From NCBI GenBank assembly GCA_021234155.1, contig JAJEKV010000338.1:126001-190000 (forward strand): a stretch of DNA of 64,000 bases, read 5' to 3'. Of this stretch, positions 47,301 to 59,812 are shown one piece after another (the stretch's first letter is position 1; each line of letters starts with the position of its first letter). Below the pieces are notes generated by a model. That model did no database searches. It was not told where the DNA came from and worked only from the letters and a program-made list of their open reading frames with translations. This DNA comes from Isoetes taiwanensis (lineage: Eukaryota; Streptophyta; Lycopodiopsida; Isoetales; Isoetaceae). The translations under genes were made by a program, and so were the position numbers.

Positions 47301-49949
47301 GTTTTTAGGACTACCATTGCCATTTATTTCATCGCTGTCAACATTTTCTGTCTCACTGACACATGAGACTTGCTCATTCTTTTCCTCAGGAGCAGAAGGC
47401 TCCGCGAGAACCATCTTAGATCCTCAGGAGCCACATCATTTTCCCCCACGTTCTGCAAAATCAAGTTCTTGATCATTGTTTTCCAAAGTGAAATCAGCAT
47501 CATTCACTGTACCCTTTGAAGAAGGCTGCCTATATGCCTCCCCTTCAGCCTCTCGTTGCAAGTTAGATTTAACAATTTTAGATAATCTGAGTAAATTTAC
47601 TCCGATGTTTGCTTTGCAAGAAGCCTCCTTGAAGGGAACTGGTGCAACTGTCCTTTTCATAGTAGATGCTTTAGAGCTTACAGTGCTTTCTACAGTGCGC
47701 TTATCAGCACCAATTTGTTGGTTTTCCACCTTAGGAACACGCTGTCCATGAACATTTCCCTTCGCAACTTCCCCATTAATAAACCCATTTTGAAGACCAT
47801 TCACTACCTTTGGTTGTTTCTGTGAAGACTTTAAGAAGCTTGCAAATGCAGGCTGTGGGGGAAGGGGGAGCTGCTTCAACTTACTTCTCCAGAAACAATG
47901 ATCTCGAAGTTCAGGCCATTGAATCCTTTCTGCTGGATCTTTTATTAGAAGATGCTTCACCAAGTCTTCAAATTCTTTACTGGGACTACCACATAATGGA
48001 GCAGGTTCCTCATTTAATATGGAGTTAACCAGCTGTGTAAAGCTGCTTGAAACAAAAGGCGGCCTTCCTGCATAGCATTCATATATAACACAACCAAGAG
48101 CCCACAAATCAGAGCCGAATGAATGTACGCCGCCTTCTTGAAAAAGCTCTGGAGCCATGTAACATGGTGTACCCCGTTTAGCTTGTGGAAGCTGGGCAAA
48201 TAGACATCATCAGTAGATATAATGCAAAACATGTCCTAAACCAGGCCGGCTTGAACAGGTAGCAAAAATCTTTTGCATACCTGTTGGACAGAGTTTTTTG
48301 AAATTTCGCTGAGCCGCCGTGCCAATCCAAAGTCACAAAGCTGCACCTCAGCCAGTAACAACATGAATACCATGACAAAGAGGTAAATAAACAATGATTA
48401 ATTTAATATATAGGATCATGCAACATATGCAAAACGTACAGGAAAGTAAATGGTATAGAAAGATTTCTCAACAAATTCAATACTATCAATGGAATCCGTC
48501 ATGGATCCCTTTTTCAAACAGGAAGCATACATGTAGCACATTTGAGAAGAGCATAAATCATCATATCAGATACCATGGATTTCTTTCTCCCAGAGGCAGC
48601 AGTTTTTATGTGAGAAAGAAATACCTTGAGACGTCCATTTTCATCCAGCAAAATGTTTGATGGCTTCACATCACAGTAAACGACCCCTTTAGAATGTAAA
48701 AACCTGCCATTAAAGAAGCACTGTCACCCCGGCTAAAACTAGCAAGAAAAAGCTTAAATATGTGGTTCAACCCCCATACAAATGAAAACCTTAGTTCATC
48801 CCCCACCCTGACCTAGCCCTAAAAAGTCTTTACACTAAAATTAGAAATCACGAATTCTCAACTGTAAAGCCTGAACCAGATCTCGAGCAAAATCATGAAC
48901 AGATTCTTCTGGAAGCCTTGCATCCTGCAAAACAGTGACGTTCTGTTATGCTTCACCTATCTACCAAAGAAGACGAACCTTGCGGATATGCATGGCTAAC
49001 TATTGTGAACACATCACCTGCTTGAGTAAAGTTAATAAGTCCCCTCCAACGCAATACTCTAAGACCAACCACAAATGTGCAGAAGTTTCATACCTACAGA
49101 GAGTGTACATCTTACAGTCACCTAATGATTTCTTAATTCTCACAAAAACGAAAGAAATACATTTGCATACCAAGCATAGAACTTCAATACGTTTGGATGG
49201 TCAAGAGAGTGAAGAGTCCTCACCTGAAAGAAATGGCATGATGAGATAACGGTTGCACAATAAAGAGCAGCTATTTACAGCTAAAAGGCTTAGACCAATG
49301 CCCATACTTCCAAACTAAGGACTGGTTGAATGGTTCATATGTTGCTACACCAAATAACAGAGGAAACATCAAAACTAGAGGCTATAAAAGCAATGAAGTT
49401 GATGCCATCAGGGAATGGGAGTCCCAAATAAGAAGCCAGGTATTAACATCAAAAACTGATAAATTAAATTTTTGTTATAAAGAACACAGGATATCGTGCT
49501 AGGTGTTAATAATACCACAAGTGAGCTGAGAGTTACTCGACTAAAAATCTTGACCATCCCATCACAAACACGTTAGAAGCTCTAGGCTGAAAATGTACAA
49601 GCTATCGTACACACCTCTTGCAATACTTTGTTTTTTTGGCTTTTGTCCACACTTTTTATGGCATAGTACTCGATAGACTTCTTTCTCCTCCCTTTATACA
49701 CGGTCTGCCAATAAAAACAACTAAAAAGTAAGATAATGACAAAAGGCAATGCTATCCCATAGATGCAAAGCAGACATAATTTCTGTTAATCGGGCGTATA
49801 TAAATAGAAGGACATCCATAAATTTTGTCCGTGCAAATGATCTAAAGGGCTTGCATATAACAAGATGAGAGAAAACAGCAGATTTCCATTAATGTACTCA
49901 CAGAATGTTTGCCCCGGCCAATTGCCTCGTATATATGGTATTGATTCAT
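44319..49949 (-). CDS. RUK: RUNKEL-family protein kinase with HEAT-like repeats (frame-broken as it stands)
   Basis: Ten exons: 49949-49902, 49704-49615, 49223-49171, 49093-49018, 48924-48863, 48703-48625, 48340-48281, 48191-46509, 46430-45549, 45438-44319. Exons 1-7 splice in frame with GT-AG ends. The kinase domain opens MNQYHIYEAIGRGKHS, with Lys33 in YYAIK, Asp121 and Asn126 in YCDVKPSN, DFG at 139-141 and APE at 169-171; HRD is replaced by YCD, as in RUNKEL. LLRLSKIVKSNLQRE and WHPSDVSVRPIM mark the linker, and Leu-rich armadillo/HEAT-like repeats follow to the end. RUNKEL localises to the phragmoplast and acts in cytokinesis. Four frame breaks are seen: stops and shift at 47414-47445; an eight-base T run (plus-strand A run 46940-46947); a shift plus stop at 46755-46780; a shift near 44780. 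Either assembly errors or a decaying gene would explain this. Confidence 0.92.
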
Positions 49950-52600
49950 AAGAGAAATTCCAGATTTCAACAATCCAGGAAAAATGTGGCATCACCACAG
50001 TACTCTGACACATGAACAAGTATACACTTCCCCGTTTTTCTGAGGGCAGTAGAACAATATTTACGAGCTATATTTTGGTCAATGCCATAACCCAAAACTG
50101 CATCAAAGAGAACGGAGAAGTGGGTGCGAATCCGACTAGTTTCCGCAGCGCATTTGTTCTAAAAACAAGCCCTTAGATTCCTGCCGCGATGTTGAAGACA
50201 TTTATGCTGAACAGATTAGATTTTGAGAACTGGATCAAAGCTGCGGCAGATCGAACGCAAGAGGGGATGGATGTTGGCGAGGCAGGGGCCCCTAGAAATC
50301 GAATAGTGTGGGAAGGCGGGATGGCAGATGGCCTTCATGCCCGTCATTAGACGGCCTATGAAAAGATTCGCCTTTCAACTTTTCGCGTCAGTCAGTTGTG
50401 TGCATTTTTCAACGCACAATGTAATGGGTACAAGCTACATATATATTGTAATAAGTGGACACTGGCGAGCAATGGAGACCGGATGATCTATCTAAATCTT
50501 GTAGGGTCAAGATAATTACACCCCGGCTTGGTAGATTCTGGAGCAAAACAAACCGGATTCTGAGATCCCTCGATGTTCTCTCTGGGTGGATTTCGTCAGT
50601 CCTTGGTGGCGATTCGACCCACTTGTCGGCCGGTCGGGGATGCGAGTGGGTCCCCATTGCTATAGATCTCGGTAGTTGGTTTGCAACCTTGAGAATCCTC
50701 TCGAGGCAATCCCGCTCTTGGGAGCACAAACCAGAGAGCCCTTCCGCCGGGATATCGAAATGGGGGATTACGGATGCATGTGGCTGCTTTGTAACCGAAC
50801 CTGGACAACGTGGCATCGATCGGGTCCATATCGGAACAACGGTCGAGAACAGGTGACCGAATCCGGGATTGTCGGACGCGGTCCCATCTTGGATGTCCGG
50901 GTGCGGTGCCCATGATCAGGGATCTCTCCACGACTTCCCTGTGCCATGGTATTCGGCCCCGGCCACCTCCCGGGATCCTGTGCTCTTGGATTAGGGATAG
51001 AGCACTAACAGCAATTATGGCCGTCAAATGTGCGCCGCCGATCACGCCGATCAATCGCCGCGGTAGAAATCACCGGACTGTGATTAGAGCACCGTATCCA
51101 TAATAATAGAACAAGAGAAATATGTGGCTCAGGAGATCACTTACATGCCGAGGGATTCTGGCGGCGATCCTAAGCATACCGAGGGATCCTTGCTTGCGAG
51201 ATAGATGTCGCGCTCCTGGCGCCTGGCTTTATCGCCAGTATTATGTATGGTTGATTTCGGGCGGCGGACAATGACGGTGATCCCCGCCATGACGATTCTG
51301 GCTTTATAGGAATCACGTATGGTCCGGGCGAAACGCCCTTTCGGTGGTTGATCCCACGAGACCAAGGTAGCGATCCTGTCCGATGGCATCAGGCCCCGAA
51401 ATCACGCAGGGGGTGATATCGATGGACGATCTCGGCTGGTGATCCCGGCTATTGACATGGGGCTCCGGGATAAACCCCTACGTTAAGCTGGCCGGCTGGC
51501 GCTGGAATCAATATTGTGGATTGCATGTTGATTGGTTTAGGTGAATAGTGTGTGATGACGGTGGAACCAATGGCATGGCATCCTTTCCCGCTCCAACTTA
51601 CATTGGTGGGCGACGATGGAAGCTTTTACCTCACATTGGCTGAGGAAACGGGAATGGGATCGGTTAACAACTCCGCCCCCAGCTTCGCATCTCTCTCTTT
51701 CAACGGAAGCATGAGTGCAGATGCAGACAGTATCTCAGAGAGTGCCGAGTTACGGTGGGCGACCACGACGACATTTCCTCTGTATTGGGCGACTCCCCTC
51801 CTAAGTCATCAGATGGTTTAGTGTCGTATGAGAAGCAGCAGTTGGATCCCAAGAACATGAAGCATTCAGACGAATGCGTCCTCTCGAAAAGGAAGTAGTT
51901 TGACGACGAGGCTTAGGTTTTTTCGAGCAATGATTTCTATACAAGCTCTTCCGAATCCGACTATTTCCCAACTTAATATGCAGAAAATGCCAACTGCGGG
52001 ATAAAGCCGCATTGGATGGAGAGAGAGTAGAAGAGGGCACTAGCAAGCCAACGAAGTCGTCCCTCCTTAACTACAATGGCCCAAAACGCCGGTTTTTGTG
52101 GATTTTTAATGCTGTGTTCAATTTTGTCATGAAGGTTTTGCAATGCTATGCCTGTTTTTGGCCTCACTGGACGACTATGTCGTAATCACTATCTACTAGA
52201 ATGAAATATAGCTGCCATTCTTCTTTGTTCCAATTTGTTTAACGTTGTTTGGAAATCCAATCAAATATTCCAATATTCTTTGTTGTTGCTCCCCTTGTTG
52301 TGTGGTGTGCCCTGTGACATCACACCGTTGATGCTCCGATTGCAGAACGGGGACCTGCCACGTTGGATTTTGGAATGGTGCATCTTAGCCGCCGTTTTTG
52401 GCATACAACGATCAACGGTCCTCATTGAAAAACGATCCCATGTGGGCATATTTGTCGCCGTATATTGTCTTATCCTTTCGACCATTGTTGGGTATACGTG
52501 TCGGCAGCAATTCGATAGACGCTGACGAACCATTGCACGCGCTATGTGGATTCCGGCGTTAGGGTTAGCACTACCGTTCCTGCATTAGGGTCATTTTGTC
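49950..52600. other. Upstream of RUNKEL; GC-rich stretch 50440-51500
   Basis: The first ~250 bp are probably the RUNKEL promoter and 5' UTR. From 50440 to 51500 the sequence is GC-rich, rich in GATC and CGATC words, and unusually free of stop codons on both strands. It yields overlapping unrecognised ORFs (50409-50816 and 50596-51054 on minus, 50455-50856 on plus). Weak internal repeats are seen (ATRCCGAGGGAT near 51146 and 51176; CTGGCTTTAT near 51223 and 51298). At 51750-51900 a plus frame resembles coding sequence (LGDSPPKSSDGLVSYEKQQ) but has no start and a nearby stop. Confidence 0.4.
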
Positions 52601-52733
52601 ATCCTTCTTCTCAATCTTATTTCCCAGTCTCCCATCTCGCATAATTGCCTTCCTTTAGATCAATCTTCCTCGCTTGTTGGAGGTGACTATCGATCTTCCA
52701 TTGCCTGGCGCCTTGATCAGAACTCGGTTACAA

Positions 52734-52887
52734 GGTAAAAAACATCTCACTTTTTCGCTCGAATTCTCTTTAGATTTTTTTTCGTAGTTCCAGACTTAAG
52801 TAATCGCAAAAGCCAACGGAGATGACCACTGTAGCTTAAACGAGAATTTCAATACCTCCAGCTGCCCACACACAGATCCGAACTTAG
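52734..52887 (+). other. Probable intron in the 5' UTR of the 52.9 kb gene
   Basis: CAAG|GTAAAA at 52733/52734 and ACTTAG| at 52887 fit a GT-AG intron of about 154 bp, just before the first ATG at 52892. The upstream exon would start somewhere after 52570. Confidence 0.4.
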
Positions 52888-52891
52888 GTGG

Positions 52892-54119
52892 ATGGAATTA
52901 AGTAAGTACGACGATTTCAACGGAAAGTCTGACGTGGAGGTGGAATCCCCAATCTCCCAAAGGAAGCAGAGAGGCAATGGCCTTTTTGGAGTAGGTGGAG
53001 GCCCCGAAGAGATTTGCAGGATTCAATCGCTTCTCAGTTGAGGACGCCCCTAGATCTGGGGGGTGGCTCAGTATTCGCAGTGGGTGTTGAGGTGTGTGGG
53101 TATCTAGGCGAGCCCACGTAACAGATTGAAGAGATTGAGTACGTTCATGACACCACCGTGAACAAATGGCTGTGCAAAATTGATGACTGCACTGGGCTTG
53201 GGTGGAGAAAGGTGATTTGGATAACCGCCGCTGGAAAAAGCACAGCTGCACTAATTGGCAGGTTCCACAGGCGCCAAAAGGGCACAGGCCAAACCTTGGG
53301 AGCTTGCTGCCCAAGAAGAAAAGGTGTTACGACACCACTGTTTACGCGATGTCCTGTGATGCTGAGTACAAGATAAACCACAACATGAGAAGGAAATTGC
53401 AGAAGGCCAGGAAAAGGGTCGAGAAAACTGTTGGGGATCAGATAGACAACTGTTTCCTGGCCCCGGAGAACATAGAACTTTGGATAGAGCGACAGGTTGA
53501 GATTAAAAGAATAAGGAACTGAAGATGCTGGACAACTGGATGGAAGAGATAAATGAATGGATAAGGAGAAACTTTGGTCAATCACCACTACTAAATCAAG
53601 ATCTGTCTCCAAATGTTGACGGGGGAAAGAGGTCGCCTGTGACACCCAGAAAAGATGAACTTGTGGAGAAACCCGTGGCCCCCATGCCCAGGAAGATTTC
53701 TAGGGGCACAAAACGTGCAGCACATATGATCCCGAACTGCATTGTGTATGCCACTATTTCTCTTTTGGCTGCCGAAGTTGCTCCTGAGGCCGATAATGAA
53801 CACGATGTCATGTCCCCTCCTTTGCAATCGATGGTGGTTGGCACTGTCATCTCAATACCTCACAGCTACAGTTTGTTGCCTACCTTCTTTGGTTCCGTCT
53901 ATAGCTACCAACGGGGTTTGGAGTCGGGTATGTGGCCTGACAACAATTCAATCAGCTATCCAGTCATGGTGACGAGCCCTATTCTGAAGGTGGGCAGGTC
54001 TGCATCAGATGCTGAGTTCCACGTATGTGAAGCGGATGCCAAATCCTTCGCCACAGTTCTGGGCGACTTGTCTTACGAGGACTGCTGCATTAATGCCGAA
54101 TGCATCGGGTCATATTTGT
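52892..54119 (+). pseudogene. Unrecognised plant gene or pseudogene, frame-broken
   Basis: I do not recognise the family. The first frame starts MELSKYDDFNGKSDVEVE at 52892 and stops near 53038. A Cys/Trp-rich stretch follows (NKWLCKIDDCTGLGWRK at ~53160-53210), then a basic region (NMRRKLQKARKRVEK) and an acidic end at 53520. The next frame opens with MLDNWMEEINEWIRRNFGQ (53525), has a Lys/Arg/Pro-rich part, and runs to 54119, where TT|GTGAGT forms a good splice donor. The upstream intron and terminal donor argue for a genuine spliced gene with frame damage rather than chance ORFs. A nuclear zinc-binding protein is possible but unproven. Confidence 0.4.
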
Positions 54120-55210
54120 TGTGAGTGCCCACTATCCATTCTCTCATATGCTTCGATAGTTTGATCGCGTGCTGAATACTGGGCACTGACTGCAGGGCTG
54201 TAATTCACTTTATTCCAATTCAGAGAAGGTGTCACCATGTACTCATTCATCCACTTGCATTCGGTCTTTTCTCACTGGTTGGACACTAGCGGATGCTTGT
54301 TTCCTCTACATCCCTGTGAGCTTCAGGTAATTGAAATGTTCATTTGCTCTTGCCTTTACACCTAAACCCTTGTTTCTTGTGGTTTCTTATGGCAATGGTT
54401 CTTTTGTAGTGGACACTGGAGCCTGTTCATTCTAATTGCGGATCAGGAGGCTTGCCGTAAATTAGGGTAGTGATGCCCGTCTATACTGCACCTTGATTCC
54501 TACTAGGGCCTGCATGCATCCACAAGAGAGTTTATTACCATGTAAGGCTGACAACCCTAGATTAACACCAGTTTGCTTTATTCAATTTTGCCTATGACTT
54601 GAAAGTTGCTGTTGTTCTTATGGCTTGATGTGGTTTGTACTCCAGTTGTCTTTCTATGACATGCATGCCAATATTGTTGTTATGAGTGATTCATCTATTG
54701 TTCTTCTAGATTTGTAGTTTGTTATAGTGGTCCGCGTGGTTCTTGATTCCCTATGGTTCTTTTATGCTTTGGGAAGCTGTTGTCATTGTTTTTTTTTATG
54801 TGTCATCATTGTTTATATGTCTCAGAGGTTTCTTTGGGAACTTTATTTTACGTTCATCTCATCCATCGGGTTAGTGTTGATGTTGTTGTTCTTATATGTC
54901 GATGTGGTTCTAGGTTTTGAAGGTAATTGTTGTGGTTCACATGATTCATGATTTCTGATCGTTCTTCTATGCCTTGGTAGTTGTTGTCATTTTTGTTGAC
55001 ATGTTGTTTGAAAGTCTATTAAGTTATTTCAGGAACTTTGTTTTATATTCATCTCATCATCTTGCTAGCATTTTCTCCTAGGGATTTGGGATATTTAGTT
55101 TATCGTCATTGTGTACCTTTTCTTTTGCAGTTCACATCATCACTCTATTCATCTTCCTTGGCTTACACATCATTGGTCTATTTATCAATATTGATTTGAC
55201 CCTAGACCCG
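54120..55210. other. T-rich intron-like stretch with ~210 bp degenerate repeat
   Basis: The word series TTCTTYTATGCYTTGG..GYTGTTGTCATT recurs near 54755 and 54963. GGAACTTTRTTTTAyrTTCATCTCATC recurs near 54837 and 55031. The T-richness and the splice donor at 54120 suggest intron sequence of the preceding gene. No ORF of note is seen. Confidence 0.45.
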
Positions 55211-55225
55211 ACCTCAGGCTTTCTT
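55211..55225. repeat. Target-site duplication, left copy (LINE copy 2)
   Basis: ACCTCAGGCTTTCTT is repeated exactly at 62976-62990. Confidence 0.93.
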
Positions 55226-55610
55226 TTTTTTCTTTTTCTTTTTTTTTTTTTGAAAGTAAGAGTCGGTTTTGTCATTAATTATAAAATCTCAAATACATTG
55301 CAAAGTATGATTTTATAGGTAAGCATACCAAAATGTGCATCAGAACCAGCAAATAACAACAGGACACAGAAGATGAGGTCTGAAGTCAAACAAAATGATG
55401 AGCAGCAACAATTAAGAAGATAAGCTGAAGTCCATGTTCTTGCAGAACAATAACACTATGTAGATTCCATAATGGAGAGCAGAATTTCTGGAGCTTGTAA
55501 GAAGATAGAAAACCTGCCAAAATTGTAATCCACCAAAAAAGTAAGCCAGAACTAAATTAAATAAGAGCAAGGACATGTTTCTTCGATGGTAGGCCAAAAG
55601 CATAGTAGTA

Positions 55611-56050
55611 TCAGGACTGAGATGAGAAGACAGAGTTGTAATAGACATTGAAGGCATATGTGGAGCCGAAAAGGTATTGGTTGGGTGCCCAATTGTTGTG
55701 GTAGAATAGGCGGAACATATCTCTACCCTTCAGAAGGAACAGCAATGATCCATAAAGATCAGCCAATAATCTATTGTCAGCTGAGCTTCTGTAAGGATAA
55801 AGTTGTTGATTGACAGAAAATTCCATAGGCAATGGATTTGGACAACCTCTCTGCAAAAAATACGTGCCCACAAATCTTCACTTTCCTTCAGATGTTTCAT
55901 ATGGCCTCTCTTCATAGGAAATGATTCCATGGTACTAGCAATATCATTCTTCATAACTTGATCATGAGATGTCTGGCTAAAGGGAGAGTGACTGTTGTCG
56001 AATTTATTACTTCCTTCTCCATGCAGGAATTCAAGATACTCTAGGATCAT
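55611..56050 (-). pseudogene. L1 copy 2 ORF3, small ORF after ORF2
   Basis: The ATG at 56050 overlaps the last codons of ORF2 in the +1 frame. The frame continues LEYLEFLHGEGSNKFDNSHS, then DLWARIFCREVVQIHCLW, up to LTEAQL near 55800. There a small deletion shifts the frame to LADLYGSLLFLLKGRDMFRL and on to the stop at 55611. The ancestral product would be about 145 residues. Its counterpart at 35903-36360 keeps the same protein blocks. I recognise no domain. It could be a separate protein or a C-terminal extension of ORF2 made by frameshifting. Confidence 0.6.
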
Positions 56051-59000
56051 CAGAAAGAAACAAGTTAGAATCCACAACATTTAAGTTTGAAGCAAATAAA
56101 TTATAATGACCCCTATACTGTCCGAAAGCCTCCCATTTCCTGTCAAAGTTAGCTCCAAATTTCTTTTTATGAGCAGTTGCAATAGTCTCAAAATCAAATA
56201 TAAAGTGCATCTTTATCCAGAAGTTGGATGGATTCTTATGACCATATAACACTCGATTTCTTGCTTTCCAAATGTTCCATAGGGCAATGTATATAATAGA
56301 GTTGACAAATTTATCATCATGTTGCATAAGGGACAGAAGATCCCCATTAATTACAATGCCAAATTTAGCAACAATCCAAGTCCAAAAATCATCCAATTTG
56401 CTACAGAAGAAAATATGACACATATCCTCAAGTTTGTTACAAGCCAAAGGACAATTTGCTGAGATGTTAGGATTTCTTTTAGACACAGAGACCAAGTTGT
56501 TCAGGCTGCCATTAGCAACAAGCCAGATGAAGTAAGAAATTTTCGGGGGACAATAAGAATTCCAAACATTATCGAAAAGACTCTTAAGCTGATCATGACT
56601 AATGGACCATTTCAGCATGGCTTTACAATCATCTATGTTAGAGGACATAGCATTATACACATTCTTCACTTTGTAGACCCCTTTCCCATTTATAGTCCAA
56701 TCATTTCCATCTGAATTGAGAGCTAAGTTTGAGAGAAAAGGTTTGATGAGAGAATAAATTTTCTTATCAGATGTAGTAATACCTTTCAATCTAGTCCAAG
56801 AGATGACTCTCCCATCAATAAAGAGGTCTTTAAGATAAATTAAACCAGCCTCATGCCATTTCTTATAGATTCTAGGGTGTTTGATAGCAAGAACTGGAGA
56901 ATTTAGCTCAGTCAATAGAGGGTTCCAGAAAATTGGAGCTTCAACATGAAGCTTATCTCTAGAAATGAATTGGAAATTAGGAGAGATAGCATTCCAGGCC
57001 TTGATGAGATTAGTCATAAGAGGAGAGATATTAGAGGCTGGTTTTAATTGATTGAAAGCAGAGTGAGGAAGCAAGTGTTGAATGGAGGGATGCCCATAAG
57101 GATGACTCAGAGTAATCCAATATCTGATGAAATAGCAAGCAGGAGAAAGATTTCCATGAATGGCTTTCCAAATAAATTTTGCAGCAAGAGATTGAGTTTG
57201 TCTGAAAATATTCTTGCAGCCTAAACCACCAGAAGATTTTGGCTTGCATATAGAATTCCAGTTAACCAAATGGCTTCCTTTCCAAATGAAGTTTCTAAGA
57301 ATTTTCTCAAGCTCCAAATAAACACATTTAGGAGCAACTAAGGCTATGGGAAAGTACACATGAGAGCTAGCAAGAACAGCATTAGCAATAATAGATCTGC
57401 CAGCAAGAGAGAGATAATTCCTGTAATTATTCAGCTTCTTTTTAATTCTCTGGAGAATAGGGTCCCAAATACCTTTGATGCTATGATTCATAGAAAGAGG
57501 CATACCCAATAATTTGGTTGCCTAATTGGAAGGAAGAACATTAATACCAGCTAGAATTGGAGTATTGACTGAGAATCTTGAGGAAAAGATTAATGTTTGG
57601 CAAATCAGCATCAAGGAAAGAGAAGGTGTCATCAGCATATTGGAGAATGGTAATGCTATCATCAGAATTTGAAAGTTTTAAGCCTTCTATTTGAGCAGTA
57701 TTCTGATAATGCATAATGACCTTGGTTAGAAGTTCAACAGCTACTAAAAATAAATAAGGGGCAAGAGGACAACCCTGTCTAACCCCACAAGAGAGAGGAA
57801 AGAATCCAGAAGGGACACCATTGATAAGAACAGCTGAATTTGATCTAGCATTTAAGCCATGAATAAGATTAATAAGCTTAGGAGGGAAGCCAATTTTAGA
57901 CATGGCAAAATCTAAGAAATCCCATCTCACAAAATCAAAAGCTCTCTTGAAATCCAGCTTAAGAAGAATGCAATTTTGATTAGAGATATTGTTCCAATGC
58001 AAACCTTCCATAGCAGCCACATAATTATCCAAAATATATCTATTAGGAAGGAAAGCAGATTGATTTGGACTAATATTTCTTTGAAGAAAGCTTTTAACTC
58101 TTAAGGCAATGATCTTGGCACAAAGCTTATAGGTAGTGTTTGTGAGGGAGATGGATCTCCAATCTTGAAACTTCGAAGGATGATCAACCTTAGGAATCAA
58201 AGATATAAAGCCACTAGAAATTGAAGGGTGAAGATGATTAGAATTCCAGAAGGCATGAACTAAGGAGATCAAATCATTTTTTAGAATATCCCATAATTTG
58301 ATATAAAATTCTGCTGGAAGACCATCAGGTCCAGGAGATTTACCATTACTGAAGGATTTAAGAGTATCAAAGATCTCAATGTGGGAAGGAACAGCAGTAA
58401 GAGACTCATCCATGTTTTCAAGAGGATCAGGTAAAATATTATTCACAGTGGAAATAAAGTCATTCGCTTCCGAAATCTCATTGGGATGAATTGGCTTGCC
58501 TTTAAAAAGGTCCATGTATCTACTCTTGAAGAAATTTGCAATCTCAGAATGAGAATTGTACTTGTTGTCTTGATCATCAATAGTTTCAGCAATGGAATTT
58601 CTAAGGACCCTACTCTTAGCTACCCTGAAAAAGAATTTAGAGGAGCCTGAGTCCATGTCATTAGTATATTTGATCTTACATCTAATAGCAGAACCTTTAG
58701 CTTCCATTTCTTCAATATTTTTAATTCTCCTCTCTAAAATTTCCTCCCCCACTTGGAGATTAGAATTGGATGGATCATTTTGGAGTAAGGATCTAATGTC
58801 TTTCATATACATTAGTAGCTGGTTCTTTTCTTTACTACAATGCTCATGAATAAGTTTAGACCAGTTCTTGATCCATCTTTTGATTTCCTTGATTTTGGAG
58901 TAAAAATATTTCATAGGAGGCATATGATTTTCAGCAAACCTATTAGAAAGCTCTTCATAGAAAGTTTTGAATTGGGAGCAGAAATTTTCATTCTCAAGAA

Positions 59001-59766
59001 GAGAAGAATTGAATTTATAAGGAGAGCTCCCTTCCCTTTGGATCCTGATAACATGAGAGGTATGAAGGAACTGAGGCTGGTGATCTGAAATAGAAGTACC
59101 TTCATCACTTGTAACATAGCTGTTGTCCCAAAAAGCTGCAGAGGGATTGGAAACATAAAATATGTCAAGAGTACAATAGACCCTTGCTCTATCCTTTTGT
59201 TTGTTTGACCAAGTATAGGTAGCAGTAGAGGAGGGGATGTAGATCAAATTATTATCAGAAATAAGAGAGTCCCAGTTCTCTTTTTCAGTTTTGGACATAT
59301 TAATTTTATTTCCCAGTTTAAGATCCCAAGAGGGGGTATTGTTGAAGTCTCCAGCAATGATCCAATTATCTAGAGTTTGAGAATCCAACCAACTATTAAT
59401 TTCAGCCCAAATTGGTTCTCTATCTTTGGGAGAAGTTAGAGCATATACATTAATAATGCCAAAACTAGAATTAGAGACTGAGCAGATCATGGCTTGCCAA
59501 GCTCTAGAAGGACTGTTATAGAAAGAAGAATGTTTGATGTCTTTTTTCCAGATAATAGCCAAACCACCACTAGCTCCAGAGGAATTAATCCAAATAGAGG
59601 AAGAAGAAGGGTAAATCCAATCTCCTAAGTTGCTGCATTCAAAGGAGGGAAGTTTAAGTTCTTGCAGAAGAATGATATCTGCATTGTATAACCTGATTTG
59701 AGCAATAGCCCTTCTTCTCTTCAAAGGGCCTTTAATACCTCTAAGATTCCAAGAAAGAATCTTCAT
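56031..59766 (-). pseudogene. L1 copy 2 ORF2 (endonuclease, RT, zf-RVT), one major break
   Basis: The part 59766-57541 (741 codons) starts MKILSWNLRGIKG and carries IIAGDFNNTPSWDLKLG and SISDHQPQF of the APE endonuclease. It then has the RT with SPGPDGLPAEFY, LLKLDFKRAFDFVRWDFL, SCGVRQGCPLAPYLF and the catalytic LQYADDTFSF. A deletion of roughly 20-25 codons plus a frame change and a TAG lies at 57510-57545. The part 57509-56031 (492 codons) continues with ATKLLGMPL, the RT thumb, PPKISYFIWLVANGS and a zf-RVT Cys/His region (CPLACNKLEDMCHIFFCS). It ends DDPRVS and TGA. No RNase H domain is visible. Confidence 0.93.
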
Positions 59767-59812
59767 GACAAAGGGAAAAAAGGAAAAGGATGATTTATAG
59801 CCTAGTCTTTTT

